Assembly (NCBI GenBank): GCA_035943635.1
Contig: DASZBX010000071.1
Coordinates: 129,321-193,320 of the forward strand
Reading direction: 5' to 3'
DNA length: 64,000 nucleotides
DNA from: DASZBX01 sp035943635
GTDB taxonomy: Bacteria > Actinomycetota > Actinomycetes > Streptomycetales > Catenulisporaceae
The notes below the pieces were generated by a model. It did not search any database. It was not told where the DNA came from and was given only the letters and a program-made list of their open reading frames with translations. Below, in pieces: positions 1 through 8,241 of the stretch. Each line of letters opens with the position of its first letter. The first letter of the stretch is position 1. A program made the position numbers and the translations under genes.

Positions 1-47
1 GCGAGCAGCAGCTCGAAGAGCTCTTCTCCCCCGCCCCGGCCGCCTAG
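1..47 (+). CDS. C-terminal end of a truncated upstream gene
   Basis: An open frame enters from the left edge and ends at a TAG at 45-47, giving the acidic tail EQQLEELFSPAPAA. Only 14 residues lie in the window, so the family cannot be named. A long hairpin (114-186) follows, and the next gene converges from the other side, which supports a real 3' end here. Reading this frame as chance is also possible because the segment is so short. Confidence 0.4.
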   Translation, partial: EQQLEELFSPAPAA

Positions 48-113
48 GAGCCCGCTGAAGATCTTGAAACGGCCCGGGCGGCCGGTCGATCCGGTCGCCG
101 GGCCGAATTGAGG

Positions 114-186
114 CAGGCAGAGACGACACTGCCCGCTGCGGGACCGCTGTCAGCGGCCCGGCGGCGGGCAGTGTCGTCTCTGCCTG
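114..186. terminator. Perfect 23-bp inverted repeat, bidirectional terminator
   Basis: Positions 114-136 and 164-186 are exact reverse complements (23 of 23). The 27-nt loop holds a further short stem. It lies between the stop at 47 on the plus strand and the stop at 196 on the minus strand, the usual place for a shared terminator. No T-run follows on either side, which is common in high-GC actinomycetes. Confidence 0.75.
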
Positions 187-195
187 AAGATCGGG

Positions 196-1005
196 TTATT
201 CGGTCCGGGTGCTCGGGATCTGCGCCGACTCGGCCGGCTGCTCTGCTTCGGCCTCGGTCTGCGACTCGCCGTCGGCCGCGGGAGCGACGGCCGGCAGCGG
301 CGCCTTGCGGATGATCTGCCAGCAGGTGTAGGCCACCGCGGCGTACAGCGGCCAGCCGAGCACCACCTTCGCGACCCCGAGCGCCGTGGTCGCGCTGCTC
401 AGGTACAGCGGCACCTCGATCAGCACCCGGAGCAGGAACATCGCGGCCAGCAGCCAGGTGGCCAGGGTGAACGCGCGCAGCCGGGCCGGGTACACCCGCC
501 ACGCGGTCATCTCCCCGGTCACCGGCCCGAGCAGCACGCCCACGATCGGCCAGCGCACCAGCGCGCTGACGCTGAAGAGCACCGCCTCGCCGATGTTGAG
601 CAGCAGCCCGGGCAGGTAGAAGTCCTTGGCCTGCCCGGTGAACTTCGCCACCGCCGCGCACACCAGCACGCCGCCGAGGCCGCCGAGGGTGTGCTGCAGG
701 GTGTCGCGCTTGGCCAGGCGCACCACGGTCAGCACCAGCGCGGCGGCCAGGGCGGCCACCAGCGAGGCGTCAAGGCGCTTGGTCACCGCATAGACCAGGA
801 CGAACAGCACGCTGGGCAGGCCGACCTCGGCCAGCCCGCGCTTGCCGCCGAACGCGGCCATCACGGAGGCCTCGTAGGCGGCCGTGCGCGCGGCCAGCTG
901 CTCGGCCGACTCGGCGGGCGGCGCCGGCTCGGCCGGCGCCCCCGGCTTCGGTGGCTCAGACACGGCGGGCACCCCGGCCGAAACGGATGACGACATGCCG
1001 GACAT
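196..1005 (-). CDS. DUF3159 family integral membrane protein
   Basis: A 269-aa protein with a Pro/Ala-rich N-terminal tail (about residues 10-40), then several hydrophobic segments between about 60 and 225, and an acidic Glu/Ala-rich C-terminal tail. The membrane core, with GGKRG near residue 54 and VRWPIVG near 150, matches what I know of DUF3159, an actinobacterial family of unknown function. It lies 15 nt downstream of the DUF3710 gene on the same strand, and this pairing is common in actinomycetes, so co-transcription is likely. The start is the first ATG; a second in-frame ATG three codons later is also possible. No biochemical role is known to me. Confidence 0.85.
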   Translation of the reverse strand: MSGMSSSVSAGVPAVSEPPKPGAPAEPAPPAESAEQLAARTAAYEASVMAAFGGKRGLAEVGLPSVLFVLVYAVTKRLDASLVAALAAALVLTVVRLAKRDTLQHTLGGLGGVLVCAAVAKFTGQAKDFYLPGLLLNIGEAVLFSVSALVRWPIVGVLLGPVTGEMTAWRVYPARLRAFTLATWLLAAMFLLRVLIEVPLYLSSATTALGVAKVVLGWPLYAAVAYTCWQIIRKAPLPAVAPAADGESQTEAEAEQPAESAQIPSTRTE

Positions 1006-1020
1006 CGTACCCGGCCGCGG

Positions 1021-1785
1021 TCACCGGATCTCGGTAATCTCCGGGCCGCGCGCGAACGGGTTCAGATCGCCCCGGTAGGGCGACCGGGCCGGCTCCGGCT
1101 CGGTCTCCTGCACCGGCGCGCCGCCGGGCGGGGTCTGCGCGGGCATCTTGAGCGGGATCGGGTCGTGCGGGGCCATCGCCGCCTCCCCGCGCACCACCAC
1201 GGTCTGCTGGAACACCTGCTCGACCAGCGCGGCCGCCTCGGCCTGGACCGCGGCCTGGCCCGAGACGATCCCGCGCAGGAACCAGCGCGGCCCGTCCGCG
1301 CCGAGGAACCGGGCCACCTGCATGCCCTGGTTGCCGTCGGGCAGCTTGACCGGGATCCGGGCCCGCATCTCCGGGCCGAACGGGCCGACCCCGCGGTCCA
1401 CTATCCCGCCCTGCTTGGTGATCTCCTTGGCGTTCTCGTCCAGCACGTCCGCCCAGATCCCCTCGGTCCGCGGCGCGGCGAACGGGATCAGCTGGATCGC
1501 GCTCTGGCCGACCACCACGGTGGCCGAGATCACCTGCTGGGACTCGGACATCTCCAGCCGCAGCTGCATGTCCTGGAAGACCGGGACGAGCAGGCCGCCG
1601 AGGTCGATCCGGCCCTTCTCCGGGTCGTCGAGCTCGGCCGCGTCCCAGGGCCCGTCGGTCCGGGCCGCCGCGGCGCGCGGGGACCGGCCGTCGTCCGGGT
1701 CGGACTCGCTCTCGCCGTCCTCGGAGTCCAGCGCGTAGTCCTCGCCCGGATCCTCGTCGGTGTCGCGTCCACGCCGTCGAAACAT
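1021..1785 (-). CDS. DUF3710 domain-containing protein
   Basis: The 254-aa product begins MFRRRGRD, then has a very acidic stretch (DEDPGEDYALDSEDGE, about residues 9-25). The globular part contains GGLLVPV, QLIPFAAPRTEGIW and a tryptophan-rich RWFLRGIVSG element, as expected for DUF3710. I chose the ATG at 1785 because family members usually begin MFRRR or similar; an in-frame ATG at 1800 would add five residues. It lies directly upstream of the DUF3159 gene. In other actinomycetes DUF3710 genes sit beside dut, as here. The function is unknown. Confidence 0.85.
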   Translation of the reverse strand: MFRRRGRDTDEDPGEDYALDSEDGESESDPDDGRSPRAAAARTDGPWDAAELDDPEKGRIDLGGLLVPVFQDMQLRLEMSESQQVISATVVVGQSAIQLIPFAAPRTEGIWADVLDENAKEITKQGGIVDRGVGPFGPEMRARIPVKLPDGNQGMQVARFLGADGPRWFLRGIVSGQAAVQAEAAALVEQVFQQTVVVRGEAAMAPHDPIPLKMPAQTPPGGAPVQETEPEPARSPYRGDLNPFARGPEITEIR

Positions 1786-1890
1786 CGCTCGTCGCCCCAT
1801 CCATCCATTGCCGCTAGTCGAAATCCATTATCGTCGCCCGGACGGCCGTCCGGATTCACCGCTCGCGGGCCCGTCCGGGCCCGGGCGGCC

Positions 1891-2340
1891 TCACCGGCCG
1901 GTGCAGCCGTGGCCCGCCGCGCCGCGGGCCGAACCGGGCAGTTCGGCCACCTCGTGGAAGCGCGCCTTCTCCACCCGCTGCACCACGAGCTGGGCAATCC
2001 GGTCACCGCGGCGGAAAAGCACCGGGGCGTTGCGGTCCAGGTTGACCACGATCACTTTGACCTCGCCACGGTACCCCGCATCGATGGTTCCGGGGGAGTT
2101 GACCAAGGCGATTCCGTAGCGAACGGCCAAACCGGACCTCGGATGTACGAACGCGGCATAGCCGTCCGGTAGAGCGATCGCCAGCCCGGTCGGCAGCACC
2201 GCGCGCTCCCCCGGTTCGATCCGGGCGTCCACGGTGGTCCGCAGATCCGCGCCCGCGTCGCCCGGATGCGCGTACTCGGGCAGCGGCAGATCCGGGTCCA
2301 GCCGGACCACCAGCAGGTCGACGGGAGTCAGGGCATCCAT
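1891..2340 (-). CDS. dut: dUTP diphosphatase (dUTPase)
   Basis: Hydrolyses dUTP to dUMP and PPi, keeping uracil out of DNA and supplying dUMP for dTMP synthesis. The 149-aa trimeric-type enzyme shows all five family motifs in order: DAGADL near residue 26, PRSGLAVRYG, GTIDAGYRGE with the catalytic Asp, GDRIAQLVVQ, and a C-terminal RGAAGHGCTG. The last motif has His where many enzymes have Phe; mycobacterial Dut also has His there, so it should be functional. The start is the ATG at 2340; the frame stays open further upstream but that part overlaps the thioesterase 3' region and has no family match. It lies between DUF3710 and the thioesterase, all on the minus strand. Confidence 0.95.
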   Translation of the reverse strand: MDALTPVDLLVVRLDPDLPLPEYAHPGDAGADLRTTVDARIEPGERAVLPTGLAIALPDGYAAFVHPRSGLAVRYGIALVNSPGTIDAGYRGEVKVIVVNLDRNAPVLFRRGDRIAQLVVQRVEKARFHEVAELPGSARGAAGHGCTGR

Positions 2341-2375
2341 AGCGCCGAACGCTACCGGATCCCGGGCCCCCCGTG

Positions 2376-2978
2376 TCACGGGTTGATCTCGAAGGCGCGC
2401 AGCGAGCGGTGCCGCTCCGTGTCGGCCAGCACGGTCTCGACCTCCGCGGCGCGGCCGTGGGTGGTGAAGTGGGTGAGCTTGACCTGCACGAACAGCGCCG
2501 CCGCGCGGGCGGCGAGCTCGCCGTCCGGACCGTTGATCCGGCCCTCGGCGCGCAGATACACCTTGCGTCCGGCCACGGCGACGCACCGCGCTGTGATGTG
2601 CACCACACTGCCGACCGGAACCGGCCTGAGGTAGTCGGTCTCCAGCCGGCCGGTCACCGCCGGGACCCGCAGCAGCCAGTTGACCGAGCCCAGCGCCTCG
2701 TCGAAGGCGCAGGCCAGCAGCCCGCCGTGGGCCAGCCCGGGCGCGCCCTGGTGCGCCTCGGTGACCTCGAACCGGGCCGAGACGTCCACCCCCTGCCCGG
2801 CGAAGACCTGCAGGTGCAGGCCGTTGGGCAGGTGGTCGCCGCAGCCGAAGCAGTGCGCGTAGTGCGGCCCGAGGTCGGTGCCGGGGGCCGGGGCGTCCGG
2901 GTGCCGGACCGGCTCGAGCGCTCCGGGCGGCGGCACGGTCGGGCCGACGGCGGCCTGGGCGGTGTCTGCGTTGCTCAC
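2376..2978 (-). CDS. PaaI/hotdog-fold thioesterase family protein
   Basis: A 200-aa hotdog-fold protein that probably hydrolyses an acyl-CoA or related thioester; the substrate is unknown. Visible features are an N-terminal CFGCGDHLPNGL segment and the helix-capping AHGGLLACAFDEALG, where hotdog thioesterases carry the active-site region. This layout is frequent in actinobacterial PaaI-like proteins. The start is a GTG at 2978, preceded by AGGAT about eight bases upstream; the open frame reaches back to 3083 but that part has no ribosome-binding site and runs towards the divergent DUF3093 promoter. It ends 35 nt before dut and may be co-transcribed with it. Confidence 0.8.
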   Translation of the reverse strand: MSNADTAQAAVGPTVPPPGALEPVRHPDAPAPGTDLGPHYAHCFGCGDHLPNGLHLQVFAGQGVDVSARFEVTEAHQGAPGLAHGGLLACAFDEALGSVNWLLRVPAVTGRLETDYLRPVPVGSVVHITARCVAVAGRKVYLRAEGRINGPDGELAARAAALFVQVKLTHFTTHGRAAEVETVLADTERHRSLRAFEINP

Positions 2979-3106
2979 GGACCCGATCCTACCCGCCGGT
3001 AGCTTCGGCCGGGCGGGCCGGGCCCGGCCCCCGCGCAGGTTTGGGTACGCGATTTTGGGGGAACCATGGTTGCCCCCGCCCACCCGGGGTGTGTGAGTCT
3101 TGGTCC

Positions 3107-3580
3107 ATGCAGAATTCAGACGCCTCAGCGGGCGGGCCGGCGGCCTACCGCGAGAAACTCTCCGCCCCGCCGTCCTGGTACCTGCTCGCGGTCACCTTCG
3201 GCCTGTGTTTCGGGATCATCTTCCTGGTGGTCAACCCGCTCCTGGCCCTGGGCGCCCTGGTCGTGGTGGCCCTGGTCGGCTGCGCCGTGGTGGCGTCCTA
3301 CGGCAGCCCTCGGATCGAGGTGTACCCGGACATCCTGATCGCGGGCAGGGCGAGCCTGCCGGTGCGCGCGCTAGGCCACGCCGGCGCGCTGGACGTCGAG
3401 GCGGCCCACGCACTACAGACGCACGAGGCGGACGCACGAGCGTACATGCTCCTGCGCAGCTACGTGCGCACTGCGGTGCGCGTGGAGATCATCGATCCGG
3501 CGGACCCGACGCCGTATCTGTACCTGTCGACCCGCAAGCCCGAAGAGCTGGCGGCTGCGGTCAACGCCCTTCAGCACTGA
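3107..3580 (+). CDS. DUF3093 domain-containing membrane protein
   Basis: The 157-aa protein opens with a short polar tail and YREKLSAPPSWYLL, followed by two close transmembrane segments (about residues 25-65). A soluble part follows with the conserved ARAYMLLRSYVRTAV element and a C-terminal STRKPEELAAAV. This is the pattern of DUF3093, an actinobacterial family of unknown role often encoded near dut and DUF4193. The ATG at 3107 was chosen because it gives the expected N-terminus; an upstream ATG at 3041 lacks family similarity. It is divergent from the thioesterase and converges on the DUF4193 gene. Confidence 0.85.
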   Translation: MQNSDASAGGPAAYREKLSAPPSWYLLAVTFGLCFGIIFLVVNPLLALGALVVVALVGCAVVASYGSPRIEVYPDILIAGRASLPVRALGHAGALDVEAAHALQTHEADARAYMLLRSYVRTAVRVEIIDPADPTPYLYLSTRKPEELAAAVNALQH

Positions 3581-3639
3581 CCACAGCCATCACCTGTCCG
3601 GCCCGGCGGCCGCCAGTCCTTACCTCCGCTCTGCGGCGG

Positions 3640-3933
3640 TCATGCACAGTCCCGGCAGACCGTCTGGCCGTTCCGTTCGAACGCGAGCTGGGACTGGTGG
3701 TGCACCAAGAAGCACTTGGCGCAGGTGAACTCGTCGGCCTGCCGGGGCAGGACGCGCACGCTCAGTTCCTCGCCGGACAAGTCCGCGCCAGGAAGTTCGA
3801 GCGATTCCGCGTCGCCTTCGTCCAGGTCGACCACGCCGGCGGTCTTGTCGACCCGCCGGGCCTTGAGTTCCTCCAGCGAGTCCTCGTTCAGCTCGTCGTC
3901 GGTCTTGCGTGGGGTGTCGTAATCGGTAGCCAT
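3640..3933 (-). CDS. DUF4193 family zinc-ribbon protein
   Basis: A 97-aa acidic protein starting MATDYDTPRK, with a mostly polar, charged N-terminal half and a C-terminal CAKC...CRDC pair about 20 residues apart that would bind one zinc. This matches DUF4193, a small family conserved across actinobacteria (mycobacteria included) with unknown function. AGAGGGAAG lies immediately upstream of the ATG as a clear ribosome-binding site. The gene is divergent from the carbonic-anhydrase-like gene; the roughly 200-base intergenic region carries an imperfect inverted repeat (4034-4061). Confidence 0.9.
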   Translation of the reverse strand: MATDYDTPRKTDDELNEDSLEELKARRVDKTAGVVDLDEGDAESLELPGADLSGEELSVRVLPRQADEFTCAKCFLVHHQSQLAFERNGQTVCRDCA

Positions 3934-4033
3934 CTTCCCTCTCCCCCTGTGGGCGGTTCACGTCTTCAGGGCACGTAACGTTTTTGGACCCGGACTTTGT
4001 GCCCGATCCGAGGCGCAGATTTTTCCCTACTTC

Positions 4034-4061
4034 AAGAGGTGTTACCTAACTGACACCCCTT
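4034..4061. promoter_or_regulatory. Imperfect inverted repeat in a divergent promoter region
   Basis: AAGAGGTGT (4034-4042) and ACACCCCTT (4053-4061) pair at eight of nine positions across a 10-base spacer. It lies in a locally A/T-richer stretch between the divergent DUF4193 and carbonic-anhydrase-like genes, so a regulator-binding site is plausible. No regulator is identifiable. Confidence 0.3.
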
Positions 4062-4143
4062 GATTCCTCCGAAAGAGTGATCTGAAAGCATAAGGCCACT
4101 GCACGACGCACCTTGCGCGCACCGTCCTGGAAAGGTGTCTCCC

Positions 4144-4662
4144 ATGGCCATCTACGCACTAGGCGACCTTGTACCCTCGATCGACCCCGAAGCCTACATC
4201 CACCCGGAAGCAGTGGTGATCGGGCAGGTCACTGTGGGAGCCGGCAGCAGCGTCTGGCCTGGAGCGGTGCTGCGCGGAGACTACGGGAAAATCGCTGTGG
4301 GCGAACAGACCTCGGTCCAGGACGGATCTGTGATCCACGCCACGGAGGACCTGCCGACCTTGATCGGAAACGAGTGTGTGATTGGTCACATCGCCCATTT
4401 GGAGGGGTGTGTGATCGAGGACCGCTGTCTGATCGGTTCCGGTTCGGTGGTGCTGCAGCGGGTGCTGGTGCGCCGCGGCGCGCTCGTCGGCGCGGGCGCC
4501 GTGGTCTCCCCGGGCACCGAGGTGCCCAGCCGCGCGATGGCCCTGGGCGTCCCGGCCAAGATCCGGCTGGACGCCGTGCCCGAGGACATGGTCCTGGACG
4601 GCGTGCAGCGCTACGTCGCCAACGCCGCCCGCTACGGCCGCGAGCTGAAGCGGATCGGCTAG
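4144..4662 (+). CDS. Gamma-carbonic-anhydrase-like left-handed beta-helix protein
   Basis: A 172-aa hexapeptide-repeat protein of the YrdA/PaaY/gamma-carbonic anhydrase group. It has PEAVVIGQVTVGAGSSVWPG, then DGSVIHA (first metal His), IGHIAHLEGC (second metal His) and a series of IG-type turns. The third ligand position, His in Cam and YrdA, appears to be Glu (HLEGC where YrdA has MLHGC), so carbonic anhydrase activity is uncertain. The ATG at 4144 has GGAAAGG seven bases upstream; a GTG at 4135 is less well placed. The TAG stop at 4660-4662 lies inside the CTAG at the boundary of a MITE-like element, so the original 3' end may have been altered by insertion. Confidence 0.85.
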   Translation: MAIYALGDLVPSIDPEAYIHPEAVVIGQVTVGAGSSVWPGAVLRGDYGKIAVGEQTSVQDGSVIHATEDLPTLIGNECVIGHIAHLEGCVIEDRCLIGSGSVVLQRVLVRRGALVGAGAVVSPGTEVPSRAMALGVPAKIRLDAVPEDMVLDGVQRYVANAARYGRELKRIG

Positions 4663-4860
4663 GCAGTGTTGGGGAATGTCCCAAGGCGCGAATCCGGTGA
4701 TCGCCGTCGCCTGGCCGCACCGCACGCAACGGCACAGACGACCGAGTATGAGCCGTCCCGTGCGACGCGCCCATGCTCGGCGCCGACCAGATTCACCTCA
4801 CCTACCAGCACAAACCGGCGGTCATGCCGTGGCCTTGACACATTCCCAAACACTGCCTAG
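4659..4860. mobile_element. MITE-like element with 29-bp imperfect terminal repeats
   Basis: The 29 bases from 4659 and the reverse complement of the last 29 bases before 4860 agree at 26 positions. The outermost bases are CTAGGCAGTGTT on the left and AACACTGCCTAG on the right. The ends fit either a duplicated CTAG (4659-4662 and 4857-4860; inner unit 194 bp) or a duplicated TA (inner unit 196 bp), both target types seen in IS5-like families. It encodes no transposase; the two opposing 64-codon frames inside are products of the symmetry. It is therefore read as a non-autonomous miniature element, inserted at the 3' end of the gamma-CA-like gene. The parent IS is not in the window. Confidence 0.65.
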
Positions 4861-4909
4861 CAGAACCGCCAACGCCGCCGTCGCGCCGCCCGCCCGCCCG
4901 CCCCGGGCC

Positions 4910-6226
4910 TCAGCCCTGCCGGGGCCGGGTCGGGATCCAGACCCGCACGACCAGCCCGCCGCCGTCCCGCGGCCCGGCCGCGATCCGGCCCCGGTGCGCC
5001 GAGACCACGGACCGCACGATCGACAGGCCCAGCCCCGCGCCGCGGTCCTTCGGGTTCTTCCCGGCCCCCGGCCCGGTCAGCCGCCGGAACGGCTCGAACA
5101 GGCTCTCCACCAGCTCGGCGGGCACCTGCGGCCCGGAGTTGGCCACGACCAGCAGCCCGTACCGCTCCTGGTCGTAGGTCACCACGTCGACCCAGCCCCC
5201 GGGCACGTTGTACCGCAGCGCGTTCTGCACCAGGTTGGTGGCCACCCGTTCCAGCAGGGTCGCGTCCCCGGCCACCGCGACCGGCTGGAAGTCCGTGCGC
5301 AGGAACACCCCGGCGCCGGCCGCCTCGGCCGCGCACAACCCGGTGGTGCGCTCGGCCACGGCGGCCAGGTCCACCTCGGCCTCCTCCACGAGCGCGTTGT
5401 CCGCGCGGGCCAGGGCGAGCAGGCCCTCGATCATCCGCTCCGAGCGTTCGTTCGTGACCAGCAGCGAGTCGATCAGGGCGACCGTGTCCGGCGGGGTGTC
5501 CGGGTCGGCCAGGGCCACCTCCAGCAGGGTGCGGTTGATCGCCAGCGGGGTGCGCAGCTCGTGCGAGGCGTTGCCGGTGAACCGGCGCTGGCTCTGGAAC
5601 GCGGCGTCGAGCCGGTCGAGCATCTCGTCGAACACGTCGGCCAGCTCGTGCAGCTCGTCGCTCGGCCCGGCCAGGGCCAGCCGCGGGGCCAGGTCCGTGC
5701 CGCGGACCAGTCCGGCCGGGCGCTGGGCGATCCGCCGGGCGGCCGCGGTGATCCGGCTCAGCGGCCGCAGCACCCGCCCGGACAGCCAGTAGCCGACCGC
5801 GAACACCACCACGCCGAACACCAGCAGGCACAGGAAACAGGTGGCCAACGTGTCGTGCAGGCTGTCCAGCCGCACCGCGTGGACGCAGGCGTGCTGGTAG
5901 TCGGCCAGGTTCCCCTTGCCCGCGGCCACGGCGGCCGCGATCTCCCGGGCGGTGACCTTGCACGAGACCGGCACGTCGACCCGCGGATGGTTCGCCTGCC
6001 ACTTGAGCACCAGGGACACCACGCCCATCAGGGCCAGCCCGGCCACGACGAACGACCCGCCGTACAGCAGGGTCAGCTTCGTGCGCACCCGCCAGCCGCG
6101 CCGGGGCACGGGCCTGGGCGGCGGCGCGGCGGCACTGTCCGAGGTGTACTGCCCGGAGGCCGTCAGCGGCACCACGGTGCGCCCCAGCGGATCCTCGTGG
6201 CCCTGTCCCGCGTCCTGGTCCGGCAC
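4910..6226 (-). CDS. Sensor histidine kinase (HAMP-HisKA-HATPase)
   Basis: The 438-aa membrane sensor has a Pro-rich cytoplasmic tail, TM1 at about 51-72, a short extracytoplasmic loop with two Cys, and TM2 at about 127-149. HAMP follows, then a HisKA domain with the phospho-accepting His in NASHELRTPL (about H222), and an HATPase domain with NLVQNALRYN and GAGLGLSIV. The usual D-box DxGxG is ANSGPQVP, a variant common in this actinomycete subgroup. It lies 5 nt downstream of the response regulator and clearly forms an operon with it. The start is an inferred GTG at 6226; a GTG pair at 6172-6175 is the alternative. The signal sensed is unknown. Confidence 0.9.
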   Translation of the reverse strand: MPDQDAGQGHEDPLGRTVVPLTASGQYTSDSAAAPPPRPVPRRGWRVRTKLTLLYGGSFVVAGLALMGVVSLVLKWQANHPRVDVPVSCKVTAREIAAAVAAGKGNLADYQHACVHAVRLDSLHDTLATCFLCLLVFGVVVFAVGYWLSGRVLRPLSRITAAARRIAQRPAGLVRGTDLAPRLALAGPSDELHELADVFDEMLDRLDAAFQSQRRFTGNASHELRTPLAINRTLLEVALADPDTPPDTVALIDSLLVTNERSERMIEGLLALARADNALVEEAEVDLAAVAERTTGLCAAEAAGAGVFLRTDFQPVAVAGDATLLERVATNLVQNALRYNVPGGWVDVVTYDQERYGLLVVANSGPQVPAELVESLFEPFRRLTGPGAGKNPKDRGAGLGLSIVRSVVSAHRGRIAAGPRDGGGLVVRVWIPTRPRQG

Positions 6227-6231
6227 GGCGC

Positions 6232-6888
6232 TCAGCCGATCCGGTAGCCGGCGCCGGGCACCGTGACCACCACGGCCGGCTCGCCCAGCCGGCGGCGCAG
6301 CGTCATCACCGTCACCCGGACCACGTTGGTGAACGGGTCGGTGTTCTCGTCCCAGGCCTTCTCCAGCAGCTGCTCGGTGCTCACCGCCGCGCCCCCGGCC
6401 CGCAGCAGCACCTCCAGCACGGCGAACTCCTTGGGCGAGAGCTGCACCGGCCGCCCGTCCCGGGTCACCTCCCGCCGGGCCGGGTCCAGCCGCAGCCCGG
6501 AGCGTTCCAGGACCGGCTTGACCGCGGGCGCCGAGCGGCGGCCCAGCGCCCGCACCCGGGCCACCAGCTCGGCGAACACGAACGGCTTGCCCAGGTAGTC
6601 GTCCGCGCCGAGGGAGAGCCCGGCCACCCGGTCCAGCACGTCGGCCGCAGCGGTCAGCATCAGGATCCGGGTCGGCGCCCCGGACTCCACGATCCGCCGG
6701 CACACCTCGTCCCCGGACATCATCGGCAGGTCCCGGTCCAGCACCACCACGTCGTACTCGTTGACCGAGGTGTACTCCCACGCCGAGGCGCCGTCGTACA
6801 CCACGTCCACGGCCATCGTCTCGCGCCGCAGCCCCTTGGCGATGGCGTCGGCCAGCAACTCTTCGTCCTCCACGACCAACACCCGCAT
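6232..6888 (-). CDS. OmpR/PhoB-type response regulator
   Basis: The 218-aa regulator has a receiver domain (MRVLVVEDEE, phospho-accepting Asp about D51 in VVLDRDLP, switch Thr in MLTAAA, Lys in GKPF) and a C-terminal winged helix ending TVPGAGYRIG. It is phosphorylated by the adjacent kinase and binds DNA. The ATG at 6888 has GGAGAGGCG just upstream. The region between it and the divergent small gene at 7107 should contain its promoter; I see no clear direct-repeat operator there. The target genes are not evident from the neighbourhood. Confidence 0.92.
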   Translation of the reverse strand: MRVLVVEDEELLADAIAKGLRRETMAVDVVYDGASAWEYTSVNEYDVVVLDRDLPMMSGDEVCRRIVESGAPTRILMLTAAADVLDRVAGLSLGADDYLGKPFVFAELVARVRALGRRSAPAVKPVLERSGLRLDPARREVTRDGRPVQLSPKEFAVLEVLLRAGGAAVSTEQLLEKAWDENTDPFTNVVRVTVMTLRRRLGEPAVVVTVPGAGYRIG

Positions 6889-7106
6889 GTAAGCGCCTCT
6901 CCAACCAGATCCGGCCGGCCGGCCAACGGCAGGCGACGGCCCGGCCAACACATGTGGCCCGGCAGGCAAGCCTGCCGGAACGAAGGTAAGAACCGCGTCA
7001 AAAGTGCCGGTCTCCCAGATGTTTTCGCCATGTTGCGGTTTGGCAGTGCCGGGCACCGGGAAGCTTGGCCCAAACGGATGAAGCCACCGCAAGGAGTCAT
7101 TTGGCC

Positions 7107-7298
7107 ATGGGAGAGTTCACCGCTCGTCTGCACCAGCGCATCACCGACACCGAGTGCGCGCTGCGGCGCGCCATCAGCACCAAGGACGTCTACGGCGCCC
7201 AGGTCGAGCAGGGCGAACTGGATTCGCTCCTGCGCATCGCCCGGGAACACGGCGTGGAGCACCGGATGGACCGCGGTGCGGCGAACCTCGTCTTCTGA
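7107..7298 (+). CDS. Small hypothetical helical protein
   Basis: A 63-aa protein starting MGEFTARLHQRITDTE. It is charged and predicted helical, with no signal peptide or membrane segment. AAGGAG at 7091-7096 precedes the ATG by ten bases; a TTG at 7101 is closer, and a longer frame from 7065 is possible. Third codon positions are strongly G/C, as expected for real coding sequence here. The gene is divergent from the two-component operon and convergent with the inositol-phosphatase gene. I do not recognise the family. Confidence 0.6.
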   Translation: MGEFTARLHQRITDTECALRRAISTKDVYGAQVEQGELDSLLRIAREHGVEHRMDRGAANLVF

Positions 7299-7360
7299 GT
7301 CCGCCTGCGCACCCGCACGTTCCGCCGCCGCGTGACCGGCTGAGCCCGAAGGCCCCAGCC

Positions 7361-8161
7361 TCAGTAGTCGTCCCGGTCGGCACCGAGCTCCACCAGCACA
7401 TCGTGAAGCAATCCGAATGTGGCGGCCGACGCCGCCAAGGTCATCGCCTCGGAAGCCTGCGCCCCGCGGAACCCCGCGACCGTCGCGCCCGCCTCCGCCG
7501 CGATCAGGCCGCCGGCCGAACGGTCCCAGACCTGCGTGCCCCGCTCGAAGTAGGCATCGACCCGGCCGCACGCCACCGAGCACAGGTCCAGGGCCGCCGA
7601 CCCGGCGCGCCGGATGTCCCGCACCCGGGGAAGCAGCCCCGCGACGACCGCGCCCTGCCGATCCCGCCGAGCCGCCTGGTACCCGAACCCGGTGGCCACC
7701 AGCGCGCCCGCCAGACCGGTGTCCGAGCGCACCGCGATCTGCCGGCCGTTGCACCATGCGCCGCCGCCCAGCCAGCCCGTGTAGACCTCGCCCAGCCGCG
7801 GCGCGGCCACCGCCCCGGCCACGGTGACGCCGTCCACCTCCACCCCGATCGACACCGCCCAGGCGGGCAGGTCGTAGAGGTAGTTCACCGTGCCGTCGAT
7901 CGGGTCCACCACCCAGGTCACGCCGGAGCTGCCGGCCTGCCCGCCGCCCTCCTCGCCGAGCACCGCGTCACCCGGCCGGGCGAGCGCGATCCGGTCCCGG
8001 ATCAGCCGCTCGGCCGCGGTGTCCATCTCGGTGACCACGTCGGTCGGGCTGGACTTGGTGCTGAGCACCCCGAGGTCGCCGGGCCGGCCGTGCACGAGCA
8101 GCCGCCCGGCCTCCTCGGCGATCTCCCGGGCCAGGTCGGCCAGTTTCGACGGCTCTTCCAC
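7361..8161 (-). CDS. Inositol monophosphatase family protein
   Basis: The 266-aa Mg-dependent sugar-phosphate phosphatase carries the metal and catalytic motifs GEEGG, DPIDGTVNYLY and WDRSAGGLIAAEAG in the expected order. It probably hydrolyses inositol-1-phosphate or a related phosphate ester; actinomycetes have several paralogues and the sequence alone does not pick one. The GTG at 8161 is favoured because GAGGGAG lies six bases upstream; an in-frame GTG at 8167 has no room for one. It lies 80 nt downstream of the ferrochelatase gene on the same strand. Confidence 0.88.
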   Translation of the reverse strand: MEEPSKLADLAREIAEEAGRLLVHGRPGDLGVLSTKSSPTDVVTEMDTAAERLIRDRIALARPGDAVLGEEGGGQAGSSGVTWVVDPIDGTVNYLYDLPAWAVSIGVEVDGVTVAGAVAAPRLGEVYTGWLGGGAWCNGRQIAVRSDTGLAGALVATGFGYQAARRDRQGAVVAGLLPRVRDIRRAGSAALDLCSVACGRVDAYFERGTQVWDRSAGGLIAAEAGATVAGFRGAQASEAMTLAASAATFGLLHDVLVELGADRDDY

Positions 8162-8241
8162 GCGCACTCCCTCATCGATGGCGGTCTGCGCAATCGCCGG
8201 GCCGTGCGGGCGGCTGCGCCCCGGGCCCCGGCGGCGCTGTC

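Noticed and set aside
4666..4860. Opposing 64-codon frames in the MITE-like element
   Set aside because: They mirror each other because of the inverted ends and have no ribosome-binding site or family.
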